A DNA stretch of 56,844 nt from Phenylobacterium sp. (GTDB lineage: Bacteria > Pseudomonadota > Alphaproteobacteria > Caulobacterales > Caulobacteraceae): positions 1 through 56,844 of the forward strand of contig NZ_JANXWD010000058.1 in the NCBI RefSeq assembly GCF_025351295.1, written 5' to 3'. Positions 11,351 through 22,200 of the stretch are shown piece after piece. Positions within the stretch are counted from its first letter, which is position 1. Each line of letters begins with the position of its first letter. The notes under the pieces were generated by a model, which saw only the letters and a list, made by a program, of their open reading frames with translations, ran no database searches and was not told the DNA's origin. The position numbers and the translations under genes were made by a program.

Positions 11351-11354
<4 letters not shown>
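10476..11354 (-). CDS. Type I extradiol dioxygenase (BphC-like, VOC fold)
   Basis: A 292-residue two-domain VOC protein of the 2,3-dihydroxybiphenyl 1,2-dioxygenase class, which opens catechol rings next to the hydroxyls using Fe(II). The metal ligands fall at the BphC positions: H146 (GLGHVVLS), H210 (RLHHFMIQV) and E261 (FEVEFG); the second-sphere H242/H246 and Y251 of the extradiol signature (HTNDHMISFYARTP) are present. It is last in a five-gene minus-strand operon whose first genes make the cis-dihydrodiol and catechol. Its start overlaps the AraC stop (ATGA). The substrate is unknown but likely a bicyclic or substituted catechol. Confidence 0.85.
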
Positions 11355-13209
<1,855 letters not shown>

Positions 13210-13767
13210 CTAGAAGATCGTGCTCATGTTGGTGGACTGGATCACCGTGTGATCGAGGAAGAGGTGGCGCTTCACGATCCGGAAGCTCTCGCCCGTGCGG
13301 CGCAGCACATCGACGCGACGGCCGATCCAGTTGTCGACGTCGGCTTCAAGCCGGCTCCGATAGAGGTGGAAGCAGGCCTCCAGCGTGATCTCGTCGCCGG
13401 CGACATCGAGGATGCGGACATTGCTCACGAAGTGCCGCGAGCGGGACGGCGGGTCCTCCGACCAGGCAGAGCCGGCCTCGAGTTTCTTGACCCGCATCTC
13501 AAGATATAGGCGGTCGTCGTCGAAGAAGGAGATCTCACCGGGCTTGGTGAACTCGCGGTCCAGGTCGCTGTTGGTGACCGTGCGGCGGATCGGCATCCAG
13601 TACTCGATGTCGTCGGCGACCAGGCCCAGCCAGTCGCGGTAGCGGCGCGCATCGAGCAACGCGGCCTCGGCGTAGAGGAACTGCTCGACCTCGTACTGGA
13701 GGACGACGCGCGCCGTCAGCGGCGTCTGCGCCCACGTCGCAGCGCGGGGGCGTTCCAGCGTGTCCAT
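13210..13767 (-). CDS. Aromatic-ring-hydroxylating dioxygenase, beta subunit
   Basis: A 185-residue structural (small) subunit of a Rieske non-haem iron dioxygenase, cone-shaped NTF2-like fold. Recognisable signatures are EVEQFLYAEAALLDARRYRDW, DIEYWMPIRRT, and the C-terminal FRIVKRHLFLDHTVI. It has no metal centre; it stabilises the alpha3beta3 hexamer and contributes to substrate range. The ATG at 13767 overlaps the alpha-subunit stop codon, and translational coupling would secure equal subunit amounts. Confidence 0.92.
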   Translation of the reverse strand: MDTLERPRAATWAQTPLTARVVLQYEVEQFLYAEAALLDARRYRDWLGLVADDIEYWMPIRRTVTNSDLDREFTKPGEISFFDDDRLYLEMRVKKLEAGSAWSEDPPSRSRHFVSNVRILDVAGDEITLEACFHLYRSRLEADVDNWIGRRVDVLRRTGESFRIVKRHLFLDHTVIQSTNMSTIF

Positions 13768-15131
13768 CAGATCGCCCCCGTCGGCGGCAGCGAGTGGTTG
13801 GCCTTGAGCTCCGCCCAGTCGCGGGCCGCCATCCATTCCGTCCAGGCGCGGTAGAGCCAGCGCTGGCCGTGCTCGCCAATCAGGCCCTCGATGTAGTGCT
13901 CACCGCCGTCGTTGGTGAGCACTTCGTCGTGGCCGATCCCCATCTGCATGTTCAGCCCCAGTTGCCGGCTGGCGACGCCACGCGCCGCGCGGGTGCTTTG
14001 GCTCCAGTTCTCGCCATCGTCCTGTTCCAGGAGACCGGCGGGACCGAAGACATGGTTGAGCCGGCGAACGATCTGGCGCTTCGCCTCCGGCTGCGCCCCC
14101 TTCGGTACAAGAGTGAACCACCACAGCTCGGTCTGCGACGGACCGCGCGGCAGCCGCAGGCACATCTGCGTCCCGCTGATGGTGACCCACAAGTTCGGGA
14201 AGATGTTCGGGTGACCCTGGCTGCGCACGCCGGCCTCGCCCATGAGTTCGGTCGCCTTGCGGGGACGGATGCGCGGAGCCTCCGGAGATCCCGCGCGGGT
14301 CATGGCTTCGCGTTCCTCGTCGGAGAGCAGGTCGATCCGGTCCTGAGTCTCCTTTGGGATCCCGGGGCCGCCGATCGCGTGCCCGTACTCGCCCAACATC
14401 ACCATCTGGTTCTTGGGGAACTGGATCTTGGCGATCTCGAAGAAGCCCGCGCTGTTGGCCGAAGCGTGGCTGTAGGGCACGTGGTACCAGTCGAAGAGGT
14501 TGTCGACGGCGATCTTCCAATTGCAGTCGATGACGTTCTTCTGGACGCCTTCGACGACCTCGACCTCGCCGTGGGCGCACATCATGCCGACGCCGGCGCG
14601 GCCGGTCTCGCCGAGGTAATCGTGCAGCGACGGGGCGTCCTCGGCCAGGGTGGCGAAGTAGAAGCCGAGGTAGCTCTCCAGCCGAACACGGCGAAGGCCG
14701 AGGCCGCTGCGATCAAGGTCGCCGTGGTAGAAGGTCGATTGTCCGGGCACCCCGATCAGACGGCCGTCCAGAGCGTAATTCCAGCCGTGGTAGCTGCAGA
14801 CGAAGGACTTCGCCCGGCCCTGCTCGGCGCGGCACAGCGCGTTGCCGCGGTGCCGGCAGGTATTCAACATCGCGTTGACTTGGCCGTCCTCGTCGCGGAC
14901 GACGATGATCTGGTCCTCGCCGATGTAGCTGACCAAGTATTCGCCAGGCTCCTTGAGCTGACTCTCGTGGCACATGAAGTTCCAGCCGCGGGCGAAGATC
15001 CTCTCCAACTCCAGTTGGTAGATTCCCTGGTCGGAAAGCACGCGGCGATCCAGCCATCCCGTGTCCGGATTGAACAGCGCCTTCAACGACGCGCTGTCCC
15101 AGCCCTGAGCGACATGTGTCCCGTCTGCCAT
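13767..15131 (-). CDS. Aromatic-ring-hydroxylating dioxygenase, alpha subunit
   Basis: A 454-residue catalytic subunit adding both atoms of O2 to an aromatic ring to give a cis-dihydrodiol. The Rieske [2Fe-2S] ligands are C92, H94, C112 and H115 (CRHRG and CSYHGW). The mononuclear iron site is the family motif DNLFDWYHVPYSH with H216 and H221 and bridging D213; the third ligand Asp lies in EQDDGENW near 370. It is first in the five-gene operon. A ferredoxin and reductase, needed to deliver electrons, are absent from this window and must be supplied elsewhere. Substrate unknown. Confidence 0.93.
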   Translation of the reverse strand: MADGTHVAQGWDSASLKALFNPDTGWLDRRVLSDQGIYQLELERIFARGWNFMCHESQLKEPGEYLVSYIGEDQIIVVRDEDGQVNAMLNTCRHRGNALCRAEQGRAKSFVCSYHGWNYALDGRLIGVPGQSTFYHGDLDRSGLGLRRVRLESYLGFYFATLAEDAPSLHDYLGETGRAGVGMMCAHGEVEVVEGVQKNVIDCNWKIAVDNLFDWYHVPYSHASANSAGFFEIAKIQFPKNQMVMLGEYGHAIGGPGIPKETQDRIDLLSDEEREAMTRAGSPEAPRIRPRKATELMGEAGVRSQGHPNIFPNLWVTISGTQMCLRLPRGPSQTELWWFTLVPKGAQPEAKRQIVRRLNHVFGPAGLLEQDDGENWSQSTRAARGVASRQLGLNMQMGIGHDEVLTNDGGEHYIEGLIGEHGQRWLYRAWTEWMAARDWAELKANHSLPPTGAI

Positions 15132-15601
15132 GGCAACCTCCCGGTCATGGAAGCTCTTACGGCTTCCGATACCGTGAACCTACGCGCGGACGCGGGTCTG
15201 CATCAGTCCAGATCGTTCGTGAAAATTGATAATTCGTCCGGCCTGCTGGCGCGTTCGAAAGACGCGCATTCCCTTCGCCTGCTATCCGCGAAGGTCCGCT
15301 TTTTGGATGCGGATCGAGCAGTTGCTCCTCGCCTTCGTCCGCTGCCCGCCGGCCTCAAAGCAACGTCTGTTGCGACGGTTCGGCGGCCGCAGGCGCCGAG
15401 CCGCGGCGCTGCAGTTCGGTATTAGCGCTTCCTCTGAAGAGGGCGGTTTGAGCCGTGAAACTCGCCAACTCCCATCTGACCATCCGACCGGGCTTTCGAA
15501 CCTTGCAGGCCTTGGCGCACAAGGCCGCGCTGCGGCTTGGCCGATCCAAGGGTCATTTCCAAGCCGACGGCTACCGCCAATGGGGATGACGCTGTCCGTT
15601 C
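15132..15601. other. 470-bp gap: promoter region of the aromatic operon, no gene seen
   Basis: The gap lies between the end of the malonyl-CoA reductase gene and the dioxygenase alpha start, both on the minus strand. All frames here read as low-complexity Arg-rich shadow translation. An AT-richer patch near 15218-15235 is the likeliest promoter core for the dioxygenase operon. No terminator with a T-run was found after the reductase gene, so read-through from the upstream operon cannot be excluded. Confidence 0.5.
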
Positions 15602-18600
15602 TCAAACAGTGATGGCCATACCGCGATAGATGCGTGAGCGGTACCGGCTGTCCTGAAGATGGGGAATGGGGGCGCCGGCAAGCAGGACCGCGCGCCCGAA
15701 CCTGGCAAGCTCCTCCTCGGTTTCGGCTTGGTTCGCCGGCTCCTCGCTGCGCACGCGGCGTGTGAGGTTGATCTGGTTTACCACCGCATTGTTGACGATC
15801 CGCTCGCATTCCACGGCCAGCGTCCCGGTGAACGAGTGCAGGGTCGTCTTGACGAAGTTGGCCAGGGCGAAGGCCTCTGCGCTGCCGCCAGCGGGCACGT
15901 CCGGCGCCACCAAGACGAGTTGCACGTCGTCAAACAGGGCCGCCCGGGCCGCGACGCGGAAGTGGTGGGTCAGGTTCGCCTCCACAAGCTGGCGGAAGCC
16001 GGCGGTGTCCAGCGGCTGCTGTTCGGAGGTCGGATCGAAAATGGCGTCGGGCAGGGGATCGAACGGCGTGCAGATGACCGTGGCCGGGCTTGCGCCGCCC
16101 TCCTCCAGAGCGCGCGCCAATGCGGCCTCCAGATCGTCTCCAGCGACGATCGTACGGCTGACAGCGGCCACTTCCGGCCCCGCTGCATCCAGCACCGCAG
16201 CGGCGCCTGCCTCGGAGCGGGTCACGAGGACGACCTGGCCGACTTTGCCTTCGGCCACGAACGCGGTTGCGGCCTGGGCGAGATGCGCAGTCAGGTGCTC
16301 GCCCACCAGCCACACGGTTCGCCCCTCGAGCGCCTCGATTCGTTCATGCCGAGTGCCGCCGAAGAGCTCCCGCTCGGTGCTGGAGCGTTCAACCGAAAGT
16401 CCGCCCGAGGGTTGGAAGCTCTCGCCCGAGACGGCCCGGTCGGCGAGGTAGAAGACGGTGGCCTGCGCCACCTCCAGCTCGGTGGGCATGCGCTGCAGAT
16501 GCAGCAGGGAGATCACGCTTCCGCGAATACGTTCCGCCTCCTTGGATACGGCGGTCGGCGGCATGAAGGGCTCGGGCGGGGGGACGATGCCCTTGAGCCA
16601 GGCCTCGCTGAACCGCGCGCCCTTGTCCGCTTCCGCCAGGAACAGGCCGGCGCGCGAAAGCCGCGAGATGAGCTTCTCGGCAATGACCGGCGTGAGCAGG
16701 TATTCCCCGCAGCTGGCGCCTTCCTTCCCCTCCGCCGACAGCCGCTGCAGCGCGTCCCGCACGGAGTCTGGCGCGGCCGGATCCGCGGCGAGGTCGGCGA
16801 TGCGGTTTTCGGCCAGACGCTCGAGCAGCGGCCCAACGGCGGCGCCCTCGCGGGACGCCTTGACGAGCAGGGCGTGGACCGCGCCAAGCCGCCGCCGTTC
16901 CATGATCAGGCGCGCGCGCCGCTCATAGAGGCCGGCCCGACCGCTCGCGCCGCGAAGGCGTTCGCCCTCCACCGGTCCAGGCGAGAGCGCGTTGATCTGT
17001 ATTTCCGGCCCCAGGAAGCGGGCGAGGTTCTCAGCCATGGCCCGCTGTCCGGCCTTCGACGTCGCGTAGTCGGAACGGTTCGGGTAGGGGATCGAGACAT
17101 AGCGCTCGCCTCCGAAGTAGGACGAGACGTTGATCACATAGCCCGCGCCACGCTTCTTCATATGATGCGCCAGGCGCTGGATGAGGGCGTAGTTGGAGAT
17201 CAGGTTGGCGTCCAGCGTGCGACGCCAGGCATCCAACGGCATGTCTACGACCATCTCCTCGGCGCCGGCGATCCCCGCGCAGTTGATCAGGTAGTCGACG
17301 TGCCCGAAGGTCTTCAGCGTCACCGTCGCCGCGTGCTCGACCGAGGCAAGGTCCGCCACGTCCACCCCCGCGAGGATCTGCACCCTGCGGCGACCGCCGG
17401 AATAGCCACTGCTTTCGAGTTCCTCCACGATCCGGTCGCGCATTTCCTGCAGCTGCTCGGCGCCGCGGGAAACCAGCATCACCCGCGCGCCCGCGATCGC
17501 CAGCAGCCGGGCGATCTGGCCGCCGATGCCCGAGGAGCCGCCGGTGATCAGGGCGACCTTGCCCTTGTGCAGGCCGAGCAGGTTTTCGGTCCATCCAAGC
17601 GCGCTGCGTCGCGCGCCGGTGGCTTCGCTGAGGGACGGCGGCAGGACCAGGTCGATCGGTACGGCCCGGCGATCCTTAAAGATCAGGCGAGCGGCCTCAC
17701 CGCCCGCGAAGGCGAGTCCTTCCGGCTCGGTGTTGGTATACCGGACGACCTGGTGAACCCATTCCGCATGTCCTCGATGGCCGAGCGACGCCTCATGGGC
17801 GCTTTCGTCGCGCCAGATGCGCGCGAGCTGGCCGACCGCGGCTCGCAAGAGCTCGGCGTAGGCGTTGCCGTGCCCGTCGTCTCCGTGGGTGAGGAAGATG
17901 GCGCGTGGCGTGCGGTCGAGCCCCTCGCAACCCTTCCAATAGCGCGTCAGCTCGCGCGCCACGGTGACTGCTCCGACAAGTTCACGGTCGATGAAGGCGT
18001 CCACGTCGGAATCGAGCGCCTCGCGCAGAGGCCCGCTGAGCGCGCGCCGGCGCATGGCCGGGAAGATGATGGCGGAGCTCAGGCGGCCGTCGCCGCCGTG
18101 CTCGCGCAGGACGGCGGCGAGCGTCTCGGGGCTGGTGCGGTCGGCGAGCACAGGGACGATCTGCGCCTCGTCCTCGCCGGTGCGCAGGCTCTGCATCGAG
18201 GCATGCAGATGGGCGCCGCTGGGAGCGCCGAAAATCACCTTGGCGCCGCAACCGGCCTGGATGCGCGCCACGGCGAGGGCGTCCTGCAGGTCGTCGCCGG
18301 CGACGACGAGAACGTAGGAACCCGCTCCATCCACGGTGCGAAGGCCCGGCCGGTCGAGAATCATCGCGCTGGAGTCCGGCGAGGTCTCCAGGCCGTGCGT
18401 AACCTCGAGGTCCTGGCCATTGATTGCGGCCGACTCATCGCTGGCCAGGAAGAGGATGGCGTTGACCACGTCGGCGACGACGGGGAAGGTGTGCTCCGGC
18501 GGCTCGTCGCCGAAGGCGCGGGACAACGTCATGCGCCGGAAGAAGTCACCGGCCGTCGCGCCCTCCGCCTGCTCGCGGAGTTGATCCATGGCCGAGAACA

Positions 18601-19285
18601 CCGTGCGAATCCGCTCGCTCTCGATGGGGCCGGGATAGACGGTGTTCACCCGCACGCCGTGGGCGCCGAACTCCGCCGCCAGGCGTCGCGAGAGGGCGTT
18701 CATCGCCGCCTTGGGCACCACATAGCCGGTGCGGCCGAAGTATTCGGTGCGGGAAAAGATCGTCGAGACGTTGATGATCGACGCGCCGGGCTTGAGGTGC
18801 GGGGCGGCGGCGCGGGCCACGTTCCACGGCACCGCGAGCAGGTTGCGCGCGGCATCGCCCATGGTCTCGCTCTCGCCGCCCAGCTCCCGGCGGGTGATCG
18901 GCACGTCCGCCAGTCGCCGCTTCGGGCCCGAGGATCCGGCGTTGTTGACCACAACGTCGAGACGACCGAAGCGGTCGAGGGTGTCGGCAATCGCTGCACG
19001 CACGTCGGTGGGATCCGCGCCATCCATGCGCAAGGCGATGGCGGAATTATCGGGCACGCCGGCGGCCTCGACCAGGCGCGCGCGGGCCGCGTTCAGCTTA
19101 TCCAGGTTGCGGCCGGTGAGGACGACTCGAGCGCCCTCGATGAGGAACCTCTCGACGATGTGGCTGCCGAAGTTTCCGGCAGCGCCAGTGACGAGCGCCA
19201 CCTTGCCCGCGAGCCGGCCGGAGCCGACAACGGCGACGGCTTCCTGGGTGGCGGGCGCGGTGTCCAGTTCGATGTTATCAGTCAT
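15602..19285 (-). CDS. mcr: Bifunctional malonyl-CoA reductase (3-hydroxypropionate forming)
   Basis: A 1227-residue double SDR enzyme, matching Chloroflexus aurantiacus Mcr (about 1220 aa) in length, domain order and many stretches. It reduces malonyl-CoA to malonate semialdehyde and on to 3-hydroxypropionate with 2 NADPH. The N-terminal half has ALVTGAAGNFGSHIVERFL and an active site SRTEYFGRTGYVVPKAA; the C-terminal half starts near residue 570 with GKVALITGGSSGIGGQIARL and has YPNRSDYATSKAGQRAMAEN. In Chloroflexus the C-terminal half performs the CoA-dependent step and the N-terminal half the second reduction. The C-terminal tail (RSRIYRGMAITV) also matches. It starts 3 bp after the propionyl-CoA synthase stop, so it is translated from the same message. 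Confidence 0.93.
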   Translation of the reverse strand: MTDNIELDTAPATQEAVAVVGSGRLAGKVALVTGAAGNFGSHIVERFLIEGARVVLTGRNLDKLNAARARLVEAAGVPDNSAIALRMDGADPTDVRAAIADTLDRFGRLDVVVNNAGSSGPKRRLADVPITRRELGGESETMGDAARNLLAVPWNVARAAAPHLKPGASIINVSTIFSRTEYFGRTGYVVPKAAMNALSRRLAAEFGAHGVRVNTVYPGPIESERIRTVFSAMDQLREQAEGATAGDFFRRMTLSRAFGDEPPEHTFPVVADVVNAILFLASDESAAINGQDLEVTHGLETSPDSSAMILDRPGLRTVDGAGSYVLVVAGDDLQDALAVARIQAGCGAKVIFGAPSGAHLHASMQSLRTGEDEAQIVPVLADRTSPETLAAVLREHGGDGRLSSAIIFPAMRRRALSGPLREALDSDVDAFIDRELVGAVTVARELTRYWKGCEGLDRTPRAIFLTHGDDGHGNAYAELLRAAVGQLARIWRDESAHEASLGHRGHAEWVHQVVRYTNTEPEGLAFAGGEAARLIFKDRRAVPIDLVLPPSLSEATGARRSALGWTENLLGLHKGKVALITGGSSGIGGQIARLLAIAGARVMLVSRGAEQLQEMRDRIVEELESSGYSGGRRRVQILAGVDVADLASVEHAATVTLKTFGHVDYLINCAGIAGAEEMVVDMPLDAWRRTLDANLISNYALIQRLAHHMKKRGAGYVINVSSYFGGERYVSIPYPNRSDYATSKAGQRAMAENLARFLGPEIQINALSPGPVEGERLRGASGRAGLYERRARLIMERRRLGAVHALLVKASREGAAVGPLLERLAENRIADLAADPAAPDSVRDALQRLSAEGKEGASCGEYLLTPVIAEKLISRLSRAGLFLAEADKGARFSEAWLKGIVPPPEPFMPPTAVSKEAERIRGSVISLLHLQRMPTELEVAQATVFYLADRAVSGESFQPSGGLSVERSSTERELFGGTRHERIEALEGRTVWLVGEHLTAHLAQAATAFVAEGKVGQVVLVTRSEAGAAAVLDAAGPEVAAVSRTIVAGDDLEAALARALEEGGASPATVICTPFDPLPDAIFDPTSEQQPLDTAGFRQLVEANLTHHFRVAARAALFDDVQLVLVAPDVPAGGSAEAFALANFVKTTLHSFTGTLAVECERIVNNAVVNQINLTRRVRSEEPANQAETEEELARFGRAVLLAGAPIPHLQDSRYRSRIYRGMAITV

Positions 19286-19288
19286 GAC

Positions 19289-22200
19289 TCAATCCCCAAG
19301 GGATGCGGCCGGGGCGACGGCCCAGGCCTCGAATAGTTCACGGCGCGACCGCAGCCCAAGCGCCGGCAAGGCGTGGTTGCAAACATACGTCGCGCCTTGG
19401 TGACGGTTCTCCCACATCGCCTGGTGGGCCTGCGGGAGTTCGCTCCAGGGCACGACGGTGGGCTCGGTGGCGTCCAACAAGCCCGCGGCCAGCATCTCGT
19501 TCATCCAGGCCACTTCATACGCATTGCAGAGGTGCGTGCCGGCGATGGTCGCGCTGGGCATGATGATGCGGCGCTGCCGTGTCCAAACCTGCGGCGCATA
19601 GAAGGTAAAGCGACGGTCGGACATGTCCTCGGCGTAGACGACGCGGCCGGTGAACGGCTTTACCAAGGCCGTGGAAACGCCCAGTGCATCGTGACCCGCG
19701 CGCTCGAAGACGACGTCCGGGGCGCCACGGGGATTGTCGGCGGATCGAAGCACACGGCCGACCGCCGCGCCGAAGGGTTTGGTGGTCCGCTCCTGGAACG
19801 CGCGGACGATCTCCTTGAACGCGGCCGGCTCGTGCCGGGCGTCGGGCATGTGCGGCAGGAAGGCGGGCCAGTCGAAGTCGTCGCCGTCGCGGCGGCGGAG
19901 TTCCTCGATGGTGACCACGCCGCGCACGCTGTCGCCGAAGCCCAGCGACTGGACGAACTCGCGCTGGCCATTGGCCAGGGTCGCGACGACGATGCGCGCG
20001 CCCGCCGCCCGGGCCGCCTCGATCATCTCCAGCCCCACCTCGTCGATGAGTTCGCCCGCGTCGGCGACGCCGTAGTAGATCAGCACGGACTCGCCGGGCC
20101 GCAGCTGGGCGCGGCGCAACATCTCGCGCGGGGCCGCCACGCCCGCCTTGCCCATGAAGCCGAACCGATAGCCGCTGGATGCGCCGAAGAAGGTCAGGGT
20201 CCCGCCGGGCTCCATCAGCTGGAAGGAGCGCGGAAACGCCGTCTCGCCCGCGTGAGAAACCACATAGTGCGGCAGGCGCCCGCCGGTCTGGGCGCGGCAG
20301 GTTTCGAGCAGGGGCTGGCCGGCCGCTTCCCAGGCGCGCGCGGCCTCCGCCTCGTCCGGAACGGCCGTGAACAGATCGGCGAAGGCCGGGTCGCGCCGGT
20401 TGAGGACCGCCCTCGCGCCCTGGGTCCTGATGAAGGCGGCGCGCTCCTCGCTGGAGACGAGGCCGACAACGTCGAGGCCGCTGCGCGCGGCAGACTTGAG
20501 CGCGTCCAGGCCAGTGCCCGTCGCCGCCCCTTCCACGAACAGCAACCGACCCGCTTCGATCCGCAGGGTGGTGAAGAGGGCGCGGACAATGGTGCCAAGG
20601 TTGAGGGTATAGGCCCCGGCCGCCTCGAGCCGCATGTCCGACGGGGCGGGGTTCAACTGCGGACCCTGAACCAGCAGGAACTGCTGGTGGCTTCCGGTGT
20701 CCGTCTCGTAGCCCTGGATGGCGAAGTCGACGAACATCGGATCGCGCCCGGCCAGCGGCGAGAGCAGGTCGGTCTGCCCCGCGTAGATGGTCACCAGGTC
20801 GCCGATGGCGAGGCGGCCTTCCCGACGAAGTTCGCCGCCCAGAGCCGCGATCAGACCCACGCCGCCCGACCCGGTCACCTGATAGTCAAGGTCGTGGTTG
20901 TCGAAGGGCGAGACCGGAACGCCGGTGATGCCCCAGATGTCGTTGAAATTCACTTCGGAGGCCAGCACGTAGACCAGGGCCTCGTTGGGGCCCGGCTCGT
21001 CCACCGGTACGATGATCTCGCGCTCGGCCTTCGCCGGCACGTCGTGCTGAGGGGCGCCCGATTTCGGATCGCGCGTCACGCCGAAGGCATGCTGGTGGGT
21101 CGGAAGGGGCGTGAAACCCGGGAAGAAGGGCGCGCCGACGGGCAGCAGTCGGCCCTCGGCGAGGAGCTGGTCGCGCTTTTCCGACGTGGGCTCGAACCAA
21201 CGCCGCGTGGGCAGGGGTGCGCTCTTGCGGTCGAGGAAGTCGCGGATGCCGCGCTTTCCGCCCTGCGGGTCGGCGGCGGCCCGCGCGAACAGCTGAGCCT
21301 CATGTTGGAGCCCGGCCTCCAGTCCCTCCCGCCAGCCGAAGACCACGGCCTCGAGGGCTCGCTCAGCCGCCGCCTCGCGCCCGACCAGCCGCGCATGACG
21401 CAGCAGGCGCACGACGTCGTCGCTGTCGACCGCGGCCCCGATGTCCGGCGCGCCGGGGGCGTTCCAGCGCGGAAGGGCATCGCGGCGATCGCGCCAGGCC
21501 TGAGCGGCCGGGCCATCTCCGCGCGCCGCCGCCACCGCAAGTTCGACCGCCGCGCCCAGGACGCCGGTGGCGGAGTCTGCCACGGCGTCGATAAGGCCGA
21601 CTGCGGCGGCCTCTAGAGCGGTCAGGGAGCGGCCGCCCAGGATCAGGGCCAGCGCGTCTTCCAGTCCTTCTGTTCCGCGCCGGTCGGCCAGCAGTCGCGG
21701 CAGCCGCTGGGTGCCGCCATAACCCGGAAGCAGGTTGAGGCGGATTTCCGGCTGGCCGAAGGTCGCGGTCGGCTCGGCCAGGCGATAGTGGCACGCCAGC
21801 GCGAACTCGCAGCCGCCGCCCAGCGCGGCTCCGTTCACTGCGGCGATCGCGGGCTTGGCCATGCGCTCGATCTTGCGGAAGGCAAGGTGCGCATTGTTGG
21901 GCAGGGGCAGGGCGTCCTCGATACCGTGGACGTCCTCCAGAATCTGGCGGATGTCCGCGCCGGCGACGAAGGTCGCACCTTCGCCGGTGAACACGACGGC
22001 TCCGACGTCCTCGCGCCGCGACAGGTGATCGACGACGGTGTTCAGTTCGTCCAGTGCGCGCTCGTTGAGCGCGTTGACCGGCGGGTTGCTGAAGGTGACG
22101 GCCGCGATACGCGGGCCCTGCACTGGGCCGTGATACTGGACGCGGAAGTAGCGGAAATACTCGAAGCTCTTCTGGTCCTCGCCGAGCCGGTGGCGGATGC

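Noticed and set aside
15659..19336. A 1225-codon plus-strand frame opposite malonyl-CoA reductase, and similar long frames opposite propionyl-CoA synthase.
   Set aside because: Low-complexity Arg/Gly/His-rich shadow translation of GC-rich antisense DNA; no domains, while the minus strand encodes complete known enzymes.
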